A stretch of DNA of 64,000 nucleotides from Brevundimonas sp. (GCA_003248965.1 QFQU01000011.1:1-64000); one strand, 5' to 3'; counted from the stretch's first letter, positions 27,398 through 36,110 are shown. Program-made: numbers and translations. Notes: a model not told the origin generated them from the letters alone.

Positions 27398-28288
27398 TCA
27401 GGCCGCCTGGCGGTTTCCGCCCATCAGCATGGACAGGATCTGGCCCAGCACGCGCGGCAGGTCGGCGCGGGAAACGACCCGGTCCACCATGCCCTTTTCC
27501 TGCAGATATTCGGCGCGCTGGAAGCCCGGCGGCAGTTTCTCGCGGATGGTGGCCTCGATCACGCGCGGACCGGCGAAGCCGATTAGGGCGCCCGGCTCGG
27601 CCAGATGCACGTCGCCCAGCATGGCGTAGGAGGCCGTCACCCCGCCCGTCGTCGGGTCGGTAAGGACCACGGCATAGGGCAGTTTGGCGTCCTTGACCTC
27701 TTCCACCGCCAGGGTGGTGCGCGCCATCTGCATCAGGGACAGGGCGCCTTCCTGCATCCGTGCGCCGCCGGCGGCGGTGAAACAGATCAGCGGAACCTGA
27801 CGGGCCACGGCCTCGCGCGCAGCCTTGATGAAGGCCTCGCCCGCCGCCATGCCCAGCGACCCGCCCATGAAGGTGAAGTCCTGCACGATCACGACCGCGT
27901 CCTGACCGCCGACCGAACCGTAGCCGATGGCCATGGTGTCCTTGCGGCCCGCCGCCTTCCTCGCCGCGTTCAGCCGGTCCTTGTAGGACTTGCCGTCCGA
28001 GAATTTCAGCGGGTCTTCGGGCACGTCCGGCGTCTCGATCGTCTCATAGACGCCGCCGTCGAAGGTGGCCTTCAGGCGCGTGGGCGCGTCGATGCGCATG
28101 TGCCGGCCCGACGGCGTCACCCACAGGGCGCCTTCCAGCTCGGAGCGATACAGCATCTCGCCCGTATCGGGGTCCTTGACCCACAGATTGTCGGGGGTAT
28201 CGCGGCGAGAGACGATCTTGCGGACGCCGGGCGCAAAGCGGCTCAGCCATCCGCCGCGCTTTTCCTGCGGCTTGGTCTTGTCGTTCAT
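27398..28288 (-). CDS. accD: Acetyl-CoA carboxylase carboxyltransferase subunit beta, no zinc-ribbon cysteines
   Basis: A 296-residue AccD, which with AccA transfers carboxyl from biotin to acetyl-CoA for fatty-acid synthesis. The crotonase-like core is clear (GGSLGMAAGEAFIKAA, FTAAGGARMQEG, LTDPTTGGVTASYAMLGD, GFAGPRVIE). The N-terminal ribbon normally coordinated by four cysteines aligns as LWVKDPDTGEMLYRSELEG followed by VTPSGRHMRI with no cysteine left. ATG 28288 is preferred over upstream in-frame codons. It sits ten bases after trpA and five before folC. Confidence 0.94.
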   Translation of the reverse strand: MNDKTKPQEKRGGWLSRFAPGVRKIVSRRDTPDNLWVKDPDTGEMLYRSELEGALWVTPSGRHMRIDAPTRLKATFDGGVYETIETPDVPEDPLKFSDGKSYKDRLNAARKAAGRKDTMAIGYGSVGGQDAVVIVQDFTFMGGSLGMAAGEAFIKAAREAVARQVPLICFTAAGGARMQEGALSLMQMARTTLAVEEVKDAKLPYAVVLTDPTTGGVTASYAMLGDVHLAEPGALIGFAGPRVIEATIREKLPPGFQRAEYLQEKGMVDRVVSRADLPRVLGQILSMLMGGNRQAA

Positions 28289-28298
28289 GGGCGCGCTC

Positions 28299-29138
28299 TT
28301 AGACGGTTTCCGCGACGGAAGCACTAGCAACAGGTCGAACGGCGTCGCTCAGCGCCTTCACCTGGGCCAGAACGCGCGGGGCGGCCGGTTCGTTCGCGGC
28401 GACGGCGGCGGCGACCTCCTCCACCAGGGCCGATCCGACCACGACCGCATCGGCGACCCGTGCGATGGCGGCGGCCCGTTCCGGCGTCTTTATGCCAAAC
28501 CCGACCGCGACCGGCAGGCCCGAGGCCGCCCGCACCCGCGCCACGGCGGGGGCAACCACATCGGCGTCCGCCTCCTTCACCCCCGTCACGCCCGCGACGG
28601 CGACATAATAGACGAAGCCCGACGTCCCCTGGACCACGACCTTCAGCCGCTCGTCGTCTGAGGTCGGCGTGGCCAGGCGGATCAGCGAGATCGACACCCG
28701 ATCCAACGCCTCGATCAGGGGCGCAGCCTCTTCCGGCGGGCAGTCCACCACAATCAGGCCGTCGATGCCGCAGTCGGCCGCATAGACGGCGAAGGCGTCA
28801 TAGCCCAGGCTCTCGATCGGGTTCAGATAGCCCATCAGCACGATGGGCGTGGCGTCGTCGCCCTTGCGGAACTCGCGCGCAAGATCCATCGTCGAGCGCA
28901 GGCCGAAACCGGCCGCCAGACCCCGGATCGCCGCCTTCTGGATCGGCGGCCCCTCGGCCATCGGATCGCTGAACGGAAAGCCCAGTTCGATGACATCCGC
29001 GCCTGCCGCAGGCAGGCCCTTCAGGATCGCCAGCGCCTCCTCGCGCGACGGATCGCCCCCCATCACATAGGGAATGAAGGCCGCACGGCCCTCGGCCTTC
29101 AGCGCCTTGAAGCGCGCATCGATACGGACGGTGGTCAT
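28299..29138 (-). CDS. trpA: Tryptophan synthase alpha chain
   Basis: A 279-residue TIM-barrel subunit cleaving indole-3-glycerol phosphate to indole. Catalytic Glu51 is in IELGFPFSDP. The second acidic residue, Asp60 in E. coli, aligns with Glu62 in MAEGPP. The phosphate-binding GFGIKTPE and GSALVE motifs are present. Its ATG lies in an ATGA overlap with the upstream secreted-protein gene; accD follows after ten bases. The order trpF-trpB-(insert)-trpA-accD-folC is otherwise typical of alphaproteobacteria. Confidence 0.95.
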   Translation of the reverse strand: MTTVRIDARFKALKAEGRAAFIPYVMGGDPSREEALAILKGLPAAGADVIELGFPFSDPMAEGPPIQKAAIRGLAAGFGLRSTMDLAREFRKGDDATPIVLMGYLNPIESLGYDAFAVYAADCGIDGLIVVDCPPEEAAPLIEALDRVSISLIRLATPTSDDERLKVVVQGTSGFVYYVAVAGVTGVKEADADVVAPAVARVRAASGLPVAVGFGIKTPERAAAIARVADAVVVGSALVEEVAAAVAANEPAAPRVLAQVKALSDAVRPVASASVAETV

Positions 29139-29596
29139 TGCGGCGTCGATCCCGCAGCGGCCGGGGCGGCCGATTGCGCGGCGCAGACATCCCCGGGAAT
29201 GGTGGCGAAGCCCAGATAGCCGGGCAGTTCGGCGACGGGGGTCTTGGTCGTGTCGTAGAAGGCGACCATCTGCATGCCGTCGCAGCCGCCCGTTTCTCGG
29301 CGTTTGATGAAGACCACGCGATTCTCGTCGCCGCCCGCCGCCAACCACCCCTTGGTCTCCAGGTCCGCGATATAGGCGTCGGCCAGCGCGCCGATCTGTC
29401 CCAGAGGCGCGCTGACGCAATAGGCCCGACCCGCCAGATTGTTCAGACCGCCGCAATCGACCGCCAGTTCCGCGCTGGGCAGCAGACCGACATCCGCCGG
29501 CCCGCCCTGCTGCGCCGGTTGTGGAGCGGGTGTTTGAGCCTGAGCGGCGGCGGAGGAAAAGACGAGCGCGGCGCTCGCGGCCAGCAGAAGACGCAT
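29135..29596 (-). CDS. Exported protein of unknown function inside the trp operon
   Basis: A 153-residue precursor: MRLLLAASAALVFSSAAAQAQ signal peptide, a Pro/Gln/Ala-rich linker, then a small domain with four cysteines (VDCGG, AYCVS, GGCDG, DVCAAQ) suited to two disulfides. Its ATG shares one base with the trpB stop and its stop overlaps trpA by four bases, so it is translated with the tryptophan synthase genes. I do not recognise the domain. Why a periplasmic protein is embedded between trpB and trpA is unclear. Confidence 0.75.
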   Translation of the reverse strand: MRLLLAASAALVFSSAAAQAQTPAPQPAQQGGPADVGLLPSAELAVDCGGLNNLAGRAYCVSAPLGQIGALADAYIADLETKGWLAAGGDENRVVFIKRRETGGCDGMQMVAFYDTTKTPVAELPGYLGFATIPGDVCAAQSAAPAAAGSTPQ

Positions 29597-30840
29597 CAAA
29601 GCTCCACTCCCAGATGTTTGGCGACCTGGAAGATATCCTTGTCGCCGCGTCCCGACATCAAGAGGACGACATCGCCCCCCTTGCCGACTTCCCTGGCGAT
29701 CTCGCCCGTCCGCGCCAGGGCGTGGGCAGGCTCCAGCGCGGGAATGATGCCTTCCAGCTTGGAGCACAGCTGAAACGCCTCCAGCGCCTCATTGTCCGTC
29801 GCCGAGCGGTATTCGGCCCGGCCGATGTCGTGCAGCCAGGCGTGTTCCGGCCCGATGCCGGGATAGTCCAGCCCGGCCGAGATCGAATGCCCCTCGACGA
29901 TATTGCCGTCGTCGTCCTGCAGCAGATAGGTCCGGTTGCCGTGCAGCACGCCGGGCCGTCCGCCCTTCAGCGACGCGGCGTGATCGGGCGTGTCCAGGCC
30001 ATGGCCCGCCGCCTCGACCCCGATCAGCCGCACGCACTCGTCCTCGATGAAGGGGTGGAAGGCGCCAATGGCGTTCGATCCGCCGCCGATGCAGGCGACC
30101 ACCGCCTCGGGCAGCTTGCCCATCTGCGCGCGCGACTGGGTCTTGATCTCCTTGCCGATCACCGACTGGAAATCGCGCACCATGGCCGGATAGGGGTGCG
30201 GCCCCGCCGCCGTGCCGATGATGTAATAGGTGTCCGCGACGTTCGTGACCCAGTCGCGCATCGCCTCGTTCATCGCGTCCTTAAGGGTCGCGGCGCCGGC
30301 CGTGACGGGAAACACCTCGGTTCCCAGCAGACGCATGCGGAAGACGTTGGGCTGCTGCCGCTCCACGTCCACCGCGCCCATATAGACGGTGCAGGGCAAA
30401 CCAAAGCGCGCCGCCACGGTGGCCGAGGCCACGCCGTGCTGGCCTGCGCCCGTCTCAGCGATGATGCGCGTCTTGCCCATCCGCCGGGCCAGCAGGATCT
30501 GGCCCATGCAGTTGTTGATCTTGTGCGCGCCCGTGTGGTTCAGGTCCTCGCGCTTCAGCCAGATATTGGCCCCGCCGAAATGCTCGGTCAGGCGCTCGGC
30601 GAAATACAGCGGGCTCTCGCGACCGACGTAATGCTCCAGATAGCCGTCCAGCTCGGCCTGGAAACTGGGGTCCGCCTTGACCGCCTTATAGGCCGCGTCC
30701 AGTTCGTGGATCAGCGGCATCAGGGTCTCGGCGACGAACCGACCGCCATAGGGGCCGAACCTACCGGCCGCGTCGGGCCAGGCGTAGGCGTTCGCCAGCG
30801 GGGCGGAATCGGCGGCTTGCAGAGGCGTCTGTGCGTTCAC
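29596..30840 (-). CDS. trpB: Tryptophan synthase beta chain
   Basis: A 414-residue PLP enzyme joining indole and serine. The pyridoxal lysine is Lys107 in NHTGAHKINN. ETGAGQHGVA, the GGGSNAIG phosphate cup and HSISAGLDYPG.GPEHA confirm the family. The start is GTG 30840, because no ATG sits at the expected position and the frame upstream is unlike TrpB. It lies 31 bases after the trpF stop and shares one base with the next gene. Confidence 0.95.
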   Translation of the reverse strand: MNAQTPLQAADSAPLANAYAWPDAAGRFGPYGGRFVAETLMPLIHELDAAYKAVKADPSFQAELDGYLEHYVGRESPLYFAERLTEHFGGANIWLKREDLNHTGAHKINNCMGQILLARRMGKTRIIAETGAGQHGVASATVAARFGLPCTVYMGAVDVERQQPNVFRMRLLGTEVFPVTAGAATLKDAMNEAMRDWVTNVADTYYIIGTAAGPHPYPAMVRDFQSVIGKEIKTQSRAQMGKLPEAVVACIGGGSNAIGAFHPFIEDECVRLIGVEAAGHGLDTPDHAASLKGGRPGVLHGNRTYLLQDDDGNIVEGHSISAGLDYPGIGPEHAWLHDIGRAEYRSATDNEALEAFQLCSKLEGIIPALEPAHALARTGEIAREVGKGGDVVLLMSGRGDKDIFQVAKHLGVEL

Positions 30841-30871
30841 GGTTCGACTTTCACGCGGGGAGGCGTCGGAA

Positions 30872-31513
30872 TTACGACCGGCGCACCGCCTCGATGAAGG
30901 CCGCGATCCGGCCCGCGTCCTTAACACCCGGCGCGCTTTCGACGCCAGAGGAGACGTCCACCATCGGCGCGCCGGTGATCCGCAGGGCCTCGGCGACATT
31001 GTCCGGGTTCAGACCGCCCGCCAGGAACCAGGGATGGCGAAACGCCCGGTCAGACAGCAGGGTCCAGTCGAAACTATGCCCCACCCCGCCCGGCAGGACC
31101 GACCCTTCAGGCGGTCTGGCGTCGAACATCAGATGGTCGGCGTGATAATCCCACTCGTCCGCCGCCGCGAAGTCGTCCGCCTGCCGGATCGGCAGGGCCT
31201 TGATCACCCCCGCCCCCGTCAGCGTCCGCACCGTCTCCGCCCGCCCGGCCGTCTCCGACCCGTGCAACTGGATGAAGTCGGGCCTCAGCGTCCGCGCGAT
31301 CTGCTCCAGCAGGGCGTCGTCGGGATCGACCGTCACCGCCACGATCCCGGCCCGCCCCCGCGCCCGTTCGAACAGCGTCGCCGCCGCCTCGGGCGCGATG
31401 TGACGCGGGCTCTTCGGGAACACCACCGCCCCCACGAAATCCGCCCCGCCGTCCAGCGCGGCGTCCAGAGCGGCTGGCGTGGTCAGGCCGCAGATCTTGA
31501 TCTTGGTGGTCAT
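30872..31513 (-). CDS. trpF: Phosphoribosylanthranilate isomerase
   Basis: A 213-residue TIM-barrel isomerase of tryptophan synthesis. The motif KICGLTT holds catalytic Cys8; the expected acidic partner is in HLMFDARPPEGSVLPGGVG. FLAGGLNPDNV and VDVSSGVESAPGVKD are the phosphate-binding end. Its ATG lies inside the vapC stop (ATGA), so translation is coupled to the toxin gene directly upstream. Confidence 0.95.
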   Translation of the reverse strand: MTTKIKICGLTTPAALDAALDGGADFVGAVVFPKSPRHIAPEAAATLFERARGRAGIVAVTVDPDDALLEQIARTLRPDFIQLHGSETAGRAETVRTLTGAGVIKALPIRQADDFAAADEWDYHADHLMFDARPPEGSVLPGGVGHSFDWTLLSDRAFRHPWFLAGGLNPDNVAEALRITGAPMVDVSSGVESAPGVKDAGRIAAFIEAVRRS

Positions 31514-31923
31514 ATGGAAACGACTTCAATACCTTGCAGACGCGCCGCCGTAGCCAGATCCTTGTCGAGCGTCGCCATATCGTAGTCATGCCGCAAGACC
31601 ACGGCGAGGTGCAGGGCGTCTGGCGTTCTCAAGCGAACGCCCTGGCGCAACAGCAGACGACAACGCGAAAAATCCTGATCGTCCATGCGGCATTCTCCGC
31701 GACCTCTGCGCCACTCATCGAACGTGTCTTCGATCTGATCGCGCTTGTCGGCCTTCATGGCGCCGGACCTGACCCGCAACCCCAGAGCCGAACTGAACTC
31801 GGTTTCGGCCCAGCGACTGACCACGATATCCGCTCGGCGGATCAACAACGCCGCAGCCCACTCGGAATGGTCGTCCTGCACAAAGGCGGAAACCAGGGCG
31901 CTTGTATCCAGATAGAGGGCCAA
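31510..31923 (-). CDS. vapC: PIN-domain toxin VapC
   Basis: A 137-residue PIN-domain ribonuclease. Acidic active-site residues are visible: Asp6 in YLDTSAL, Glu42 in TEFSSAL, Asp102 in TPDALHLA and Asp120 in MATLDKDL. The start is TTG 31923, three bases after the vapB stop; there is no ATG nearby in frame. The last four bases overlap the trpF ATG. Unlike most toxin-antitoxin pairs it is not isolated but built into a biosynthetic operon. Confidence 0.87.
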   Translation of the reverse strand: MALYLDTSALVSAFVQDDHSEWAAALLIRRADIVVSRWAETEFSSALGLRVRSGAMKADKRDQIEDTFDEWRRGRGECRMDDQDFSRCRLLLRQGVRLRTPDALHLAVVLRHDYDMATLDKDLATAARLQGIEVVSI

Positions 31924-31926
31924 GAT

Positions 31927-32187
31927 TCAGTCTTCGTCGCGCATCTCACGAACCAGATCGACAGCGTTCAATCCATCTGCGGGCTTTGCTCGCACGCGCC
32001 TGAACCAGGCCAAATCGACGGTTTTAGGCGTTGGAACGCTATCCTGCGCCGGCTCCAGCCGCGCCACGGGCACGCCGCGTCGCGTGATGGTCACGGCCTC
32101 CCCCGCCAGCATGCGGTCCAGCAGCTTGGGCAGGTTGTTCTTGGCTTCGGCGACGGAATAGCTGGACATGGCCATCAAGATAGCCAT
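31927..32187 (-). CDS. vapB: Phd/YefM-type antitoxin (vapB)
   Basis: About 86 residues. The N-terminal DNA-binding segment SSYSVAEAKNNLPKLLDRMLAGEAVTITRRGVPVARL is typical of Phd/YefM antitoxins. The C-terminal tail (LAWFRRVRAKPADG, LVREMRDED) would wrap the toxin. Three in-frame ATGs (32187, 32175, 32169) are possible; I used the longest. It starts 19 bases after the FAD oxidase stop, so it may be read through from upstream. Members usually repress their own operon. Confidence 0.83.
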   Translation of the reverse strand: MAILMAMSSYSVAEAKNNLPKLLDRMLAGEAVTITRRGVPVARLEPAQDSVPTPKTVDLAWFRRVRAKPADGLNAVDLVREMRDED

Positions 32188-32206
32188 CTGCCCGCCCAAA
32201 GTCCAT

Positions 32207-33421
32207 TCAGACGCGAAACAGGTCTGCGTCAGGGTCCGTCTCGCCCCTCAGCGCACGGCCCACGATCTGGGATGCGATGACCGAATAGGTGATGCCGTTG
32301 CCGCCGAAGCCCATGACGGCTTGGACGTGGTCCATGCCCTCGACCGGGCCGATCTGCGGCAGGCCGGTCGCGCTTTCGCCGAACGCTCCGGCCCAGGCGT
32401 AGTCGATGTCGAAATCCAGGTCCGGCAGCAGGTCGCGCAGTTTCGCGGCGATGGTCTCGCACTTGCGCTTCAGCTTGGCCTCGTCTTCGTGCGCGGTGGC
32501 GGACTCCTCGTCCTCGCCGCCGACGATCAGACGACCGTCGCCGCCCATGCGGAAATAGAGATACGGGTCAGACCCTTCCCACACCAGCATGTCGCGCAGC
32601 CAGGTCGGGCGTCGCGTCCGGGGTTCGGACGCCAGCGCCCAGCTGGAAATGATCCGGGCGCCCGGCGTCGGCACGCCCTTGGGAATCTCGTAGCCGCAGC
32701 AGAACACCACCTGCCTGGCCCGCACCGCATGGCCCGCATCGGTCAGCAGGGTGACGCCGTCCGGATCGCTGACCGCTTCCAGCACCTCCACCGGCGAATA
32801 GATTCGGGCGCCCTTGTCCCCCGCCCGCCGCAGCAGTCCCGCCGCCAGCCTTGCGGGATCGGCGCTGGCCGATCCGTCGGAGACGATGGCGCCGGTCCGG
32901 TCGATGCCGTAGGTGTCGCGCAGTTCCGCCGGCCCGACATAACGACTTTCCAGCCCAATCTCGGCGCGCGCCTGGGCCTCCGCCTCCAACGCCCGCCAGC
33001 CGTATTCGTCCCCGGCCAGATACAATGCGCCCTTTGGCTTCAAACCACAGCGGATGCCTTCCCGCGCCACGATCTGCTTCAGGTCGTCCACCGCCGCGCG
33101 AGAGCGGAGATAGGCGCGCCGGGCCTTGTCCGCCCCGATCCGGCGGCTCAGGTCCGTCAGGGTCAGATCGATCTCCCATTGCAGCATGGCGGTCGAGGCC
33201 AGGGTCGAGCCCATCACCGGCCGCCGTCGATCCAGCACCGCCAACGAATGATCCCGCGCCAGTTCGTGCGCCATGAAGGCGCCGCTGATCCCCGCCCCAA
33301 CGACGGCGACATCGACCGAGATCGCCTGGGTCAAGGCTCGCGTCCTGACGCCCAGCCCGGGGCTATCGGCCCACAGCGGGCGTCCGGTCCTCAGGTCTCT
33401 CTTGATGGTCGCGCCGGTCAT
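32207..33421 (-). CDS. FAD-dependent oxidoreductase, DAO family
   Basis: A 404-residue flavoenzyme related to glycine/D-amino-acid oxidases. The dinucleotide-binding motif is VVGAGISGAF (Gly42-Gly47). The C-terminal FAD/substrate segment reads WAGAFGESATGLPQIGPVEG followed by GFGGNGITYS. The substrate cannot be read from the sequence. It stands between rsuA and vapB on the same strand; a 6-bp inverted repeat occupies most of the 31-bp gap upstream. Confidence 0.85.
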   Translation of the reverse strand: MTGATIKRDLRTGRPLWADSPGLGVRTRALTQAISVDVAVVGAGISGAFMAHELARDHSLAVLDRRRPVMGSTLASTAMLQWEIDLTLTDLSRRIGADKARRAYLRSRAAVDDLKQIVAREGIRCGLKPKGALYLAGDEYGWRALEAEAQARAEIGLESRYVGPAELRDTYGIDRTGAIVSDGSASADPARLAAGLLRRAGDKGARIYSPVEVLEAVSDPDGVTLLTDAGHAVRARQVVFCCGYEIPKGVPTPGARIISSWALASEPRTRRPTWLRDMLVWEGSDPYLYFRMGGDGRLIVGGEDEESATAHEDEAKLKRKCETIAAKLRDLLPDLDFDIDYAWAGAFGESATGLPQIGPVEGMDHVQAVMGFGGNGITYSVIASQIVGRALRGETDPDADLFRV

Positions 33422-33452
33422 GTCCGCTCCGTGTCAGCGGAGCCTTAGAGCT

Positions 33453-34202
33453 TCAGACGGCGGTCGGTTCCGCAAATATGGCCGCGACCTCCTCGGGCGT
33501 CAGCAAGCGCCACTGGCCCGGCGCAAGGTCGGCAGGCAGGGCCAGTCCGCCCAATCGCTCGCGGTGCAGGGTCTCGACATGGTTGCCCACGGCGGCGAAC
33601 ATCCGCCGCACCTGGTGATAGCGCCCCTCCGTCACCGTCAGCAGCGCCTCGGTCGGCGTCACCACCTCAAGCACGGCGGGCGCCAAGGGCTTGTCCTCGC
33701 CTTCCAGCACCAGTTCGCCGGCGGCGAACAGATCGCCTTCCGTCCCGGTCAGCGGCCGCGCCAGACCGGCCCGGTAAACCTTGGCCACATGGCGTTTGGG
33801 GCTGATGACCCGGTGCAGCAGATCGCCGTCGTCGGTCAGCAGCAACAGGCCCGTCGTCTGCTTGTCCAGCCGCCCGATGGTTGAGATGGCCGGATCGCGC
33901 CGACGCCAGCGGTCGGGCAGGATGTCATAGACCAGCGCCCCCTCTTCCTTGTGCGAACAGGTCATGCCCAGCGGCTTGTTCAGCATCAGGACCAGCCCCT
34001 GCACGGGGTCCAGCGGCGCTCCGTCGATCTCCATCCGGGTCGGCAGGTCGGGCGTCACCGGAATGCGTCTGGACACGTCCGTCAGGTCCACGCCGTCCAG
34101 CACGATGCCGCCCGCCCTGGCCATCCGCGCCATCTCGGCCCGCGAGCCATAGCCCATCGACCCCAGCAGACGGTCGACGCGGGAGGTGGGGACTTTTTTC
34201 AT
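33453..34202 (-). CDS. rsuA: 16S rRNA pseudouridine synthase, RsuA family
   Basis: A 249-residue enzyme with an N-terminal S4 RNA-binding domain (SRVDRLLGSMGYGSRAEMARMAR) and a pseudouridine synthase core with catalytic Asp113 in IGRLDKQTTGLLLLT. EGRYHQVRRMFAAVG is the usual C-terminal signature. RsuA modifies U516 of 16S rRNA; close paralogues act on 23S, so the target is inferred. The ATG abuts the 3' end of the shared structured motif, with no separate Shine-Dalgarno. The rsmC-like gene ends two bases upstream of that motif. Confidence 0.88.
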   Translation of the reverse strand: MKKVPTSRVDRLLGSMGYGSRAEMARMARAGGIVLDGVDLTDVSRRIPVTPDLPTRMEIDGAPLDPVQGLVLMLNKPLGMTCSHKEEGALVYDILPDRWRRRDPAISTIGRLDKQTTGLLLLTDDGDLLHRVISPKRHVAKVYRAGLARPLTGTEGDLFAAGELVLEGEDKPLAPAVLEVVTPTEALLTVTEGRYHQVRRMFAAVGNHVETLHRERLGGLALPADLAPGQWRLLTPEEVAAIFAEPTAV

Positions 34203-34232
34203 GCGCTATCGCCCTTTGGGCTGCTTGAGCGC
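34203..34232 (-). promoter_or_regulatory. Structured leader motif upstream of rsuA (copy 2 of 3)
   Basis: On the minus strand: GCGCTCAAGCAG, then a hairpin of GCCC and GGGC with loop AAA, then GATAGCGC directly joined to the rsuA ATG. It fills the whole gap between the rsmC-like stop and the rsuA start. The outer stem and internal loop match copies at trxA and rpmA while the inner stem differs. Confidence 0.6.
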
Positions 34233-34234
34233 GA

Positions 34235-35134
34235 TCACTTCACTGCCTCGAACAGCTTGTATCCGCCCGCCTCGGCGACCAGCCGCACCCGGTTGAAGGC
34301 CGCGTTCAGCTCCGCCTCATAGGGCAGGTGCCGGTTGGCGACGATCCAGGCGACGCCGCCCTTCTTCAGCAGTTCCGCCGCCTTGCGAATGAAGGCCTGT
34401 CCCAGCCGCCGGTCCTCGGCCCCGCCGTCGTGGAAGGGCGGGTTCGAGACCACGAAGTCCTTGTCGCCCTGGGCCTCCAGCGTCCGGGCGTCGGACCACC
34501 AGACCTTGGCCCGGTCGTCCGTGATATTCTGGCGCGCGGCCTGGATGGCGCGGCGGTCCAGATCGACCAGCTTCAGCTTCGTCACCGCCGGCGAACGCAG
34601 CACCACGGTCGCCAGCGCGCCGTATCCGCAGCCCAGATCGACCCCCTCGCCCTTCATCGGCGGCAGGTGTTCGGCCAGCAGGGCCGAGCCCGGATCGATC
34701 CGGTCCCAGGCGAAGATTCCGGGTTGGGACCAGGCGTCCAACCCCGCCACGATCTGCGGCCCGCCCGCGGCGATGGCCGCCTCGATCCCCTCGACCGTCT
34801 CGGGCCGGATGACGGTGCAACGGCGGTGGTGGGCCTTGGCCGTTTCGGCGACCTCCACCCCGAACGCCTTCAACTCCTTGCCCAGGCGCGAGCCGCCCTT
34901 GTCCTTGGGCGCCATCACATCCAGCCGTCCGCCGACTTTGAGCGCTTTCAGCGCCAGGGCCAGGACATAGCGCCGCTCCAGCACGCCGGGCGGGGCGTAG
35001 ATCATGATGCTGTCGGCCGAACCGACAGGCTGGACCTCCAGCGCGGCGGAATCAGGAATCAGCGGCGAGGTCTGGGTCGCATCGCCGGGCGGATCAAAGA
35101 CAACCGGCGGACGGCCATAGAGAAGCGTGGTCAT
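34235..35134 (-). CDS. RsmC-like class I SAM methyltransferase
   Basis: A 299-residue protein with the two-half architecture of RsmC: a degenerate N-terminal domain and a C-terminal catalytic domain holding VDLGCGYGAL (SAM-binding, 165-174) and VSNPPFHDGG with the NPPF guanine-N2 methyltransferase motif at 231-234. By family it probably makes m2G in 16S rRNA (G1207 in E. coli). Its coupling to rsuA, another 16S rRNA modifier, supports this. The last base of its stop is two bases from the structured motif. Confidence 0.85.
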   Translation of the reverse strand: MTTLLYGRPPVVFDPPGDATQTSPLIPDSAALEVQPVGSADSIMIYAPPGVLERRYVLALALKALKVGGRLDVMAPKDKGGSRLGKELKAFGVEVAETAKAHHRRCTVIRPETVEGIEAAIAAGGPQIVAGLDAWSQPGIFAWDRIDPGSALLAEHLPPMKGEGVDLGCGYGALATVVLRSPAVTKLKLVDLDRRAIQAARQNITDDRAKVWWSDARTLEAQGDKDFVVSNPPFHDGGAEDRRLGQAFIRKAAELLKKGGVAWIVANRHLPYEAELNAAFNRVRLVAEAGGYKLFEAVK

Positions 35135-35173
35135 GCCCGCCCCTTAACGCCGCGAGTCGGCGCGGGCCAGTCT

Positions 35174-35974
35174 TCAGAATCCCATCTGCAACAGCACGAT
35201 GCCGACCACCCCGACCACGATCCGCCACCAGGCGAAGACGCCGAACCCGCGCCTGGACACGAAGTCCAGCAGGAACCGCACCACCGCCAGCGCCGAGAGG
35301 AAGGCCACGACAAAGCCGATGACGATCAGGCCGATGTCGCTGAAATCCAGGGTCTTGTGGTTCTTCAGCAGGTCATAGGCGACCGCCGCCCCCATGGTCG
35401 GCAGCGCCAGGAAGAAGCTGAACTCGGCCGCCGAACGCTTGTCCGTTTTCAGCAGCAGGCCGCCCGCGATGGTGGCGCCGGATCGCGACACGCCGGGGAT
35501 CATGGCCAGGCACTGGAACAGGCCGATCAGGAAATAGACCCGCATCGGATAGGTTTCGGCGTTCAGCCACTGGGGTCGCTTGTCCATCTTGTCCAGCGCC
35601 AGCAGGATGACGCCCCCGACGATCAGGGCGATGCAGATGACCATGGGCGTCTCGAACAGCACGGTCTTGATGAAGTCATAGGCGAAAAAGCCGATCACCA
35701 CGGCGGGGGCGAAGGCGACCAGAAGCCCGATCAGGAACCGCCGCGCCTCTGGATCGAAGGGCCAGCGCGTCGCCAGCGCCCACAGCCGTTTGAAATAGAC
35801 GCTGACGATGGCCAGCAGCGCGCCCAGCTGGATCACGATCTCGAACGTCTTGCCCGCGCTGTGGAAGCCCAGGAAATGGCCCAGCAGCAGTAGGTGGCCG
35901 GTCGAAGACACGGGTATGAACTCGGTCAGGCCCTCGACCAGACCCAGGATGATCGCGGACAGCCAGTCAGACAT
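35174..35974 (-). CDS. uppP: Undecaprenyl-diphosphate phosphatase UppP (BacA)
   Basis: A 266-residue multi-pass membrane enzyme that recycles the lipid carrier of cell-wall synthesis. The family motifs are visible: Glu14-x-x-x-Glu18 in GLVEGLTEFIPVSSTGH and the second loop IPGVSRSGAT. About eight hydrophobic helices. I chose ATG 35974; the frame is open further upstream but would run into the divergent exporter gene. A GGGAA lies just before the start. Confidence 0.95.
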   Translation of the reverse strand: MSDWLSAIILGLVEGLTEFIPVSSTGHLLLLGHFLGFHSAGKTFEIVIQLGALLAIVSVYFKRLWALATRWPFDPEARRFLIGLLVAFAPAVVIGFFAYDFIKTVLFETPMVICIALIVGGVILLALDKMDKRPQWLNAETYPMRVYFLIGLFQCLAMIPGVSRSGATIAGGLLLKTDKRSAAEFSFFLALPTMGAAVAYDLLKNHKTLDFSDIGLIVIGFVVAFLSALAVVRFLLDFVSRRGFGVFAWWRIVVGVVGIVLLQMGF

Positions 35975-36110
35975 GGATTTCCCGTTCCCCCGGCGCGCGA
36001 CGGGCGGCCGGTTCGCGCCTCCCATAGCGCAGTCGGGGCGCGCTAGGCGAGCCGTCAATCGCTCCGGCCTCGGTTGGCTTTCGCCCCCGATTGCGCGACA
36101 AGGGGCCTGA

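Noticed and set aside
28299..29138. Glu in place of the second catalytic Asp of TrpA as a defect
   Set aside because: Conservative change in an otherwise intact enzyme, and I believe it is common in alphaproteobacterial TrpA.
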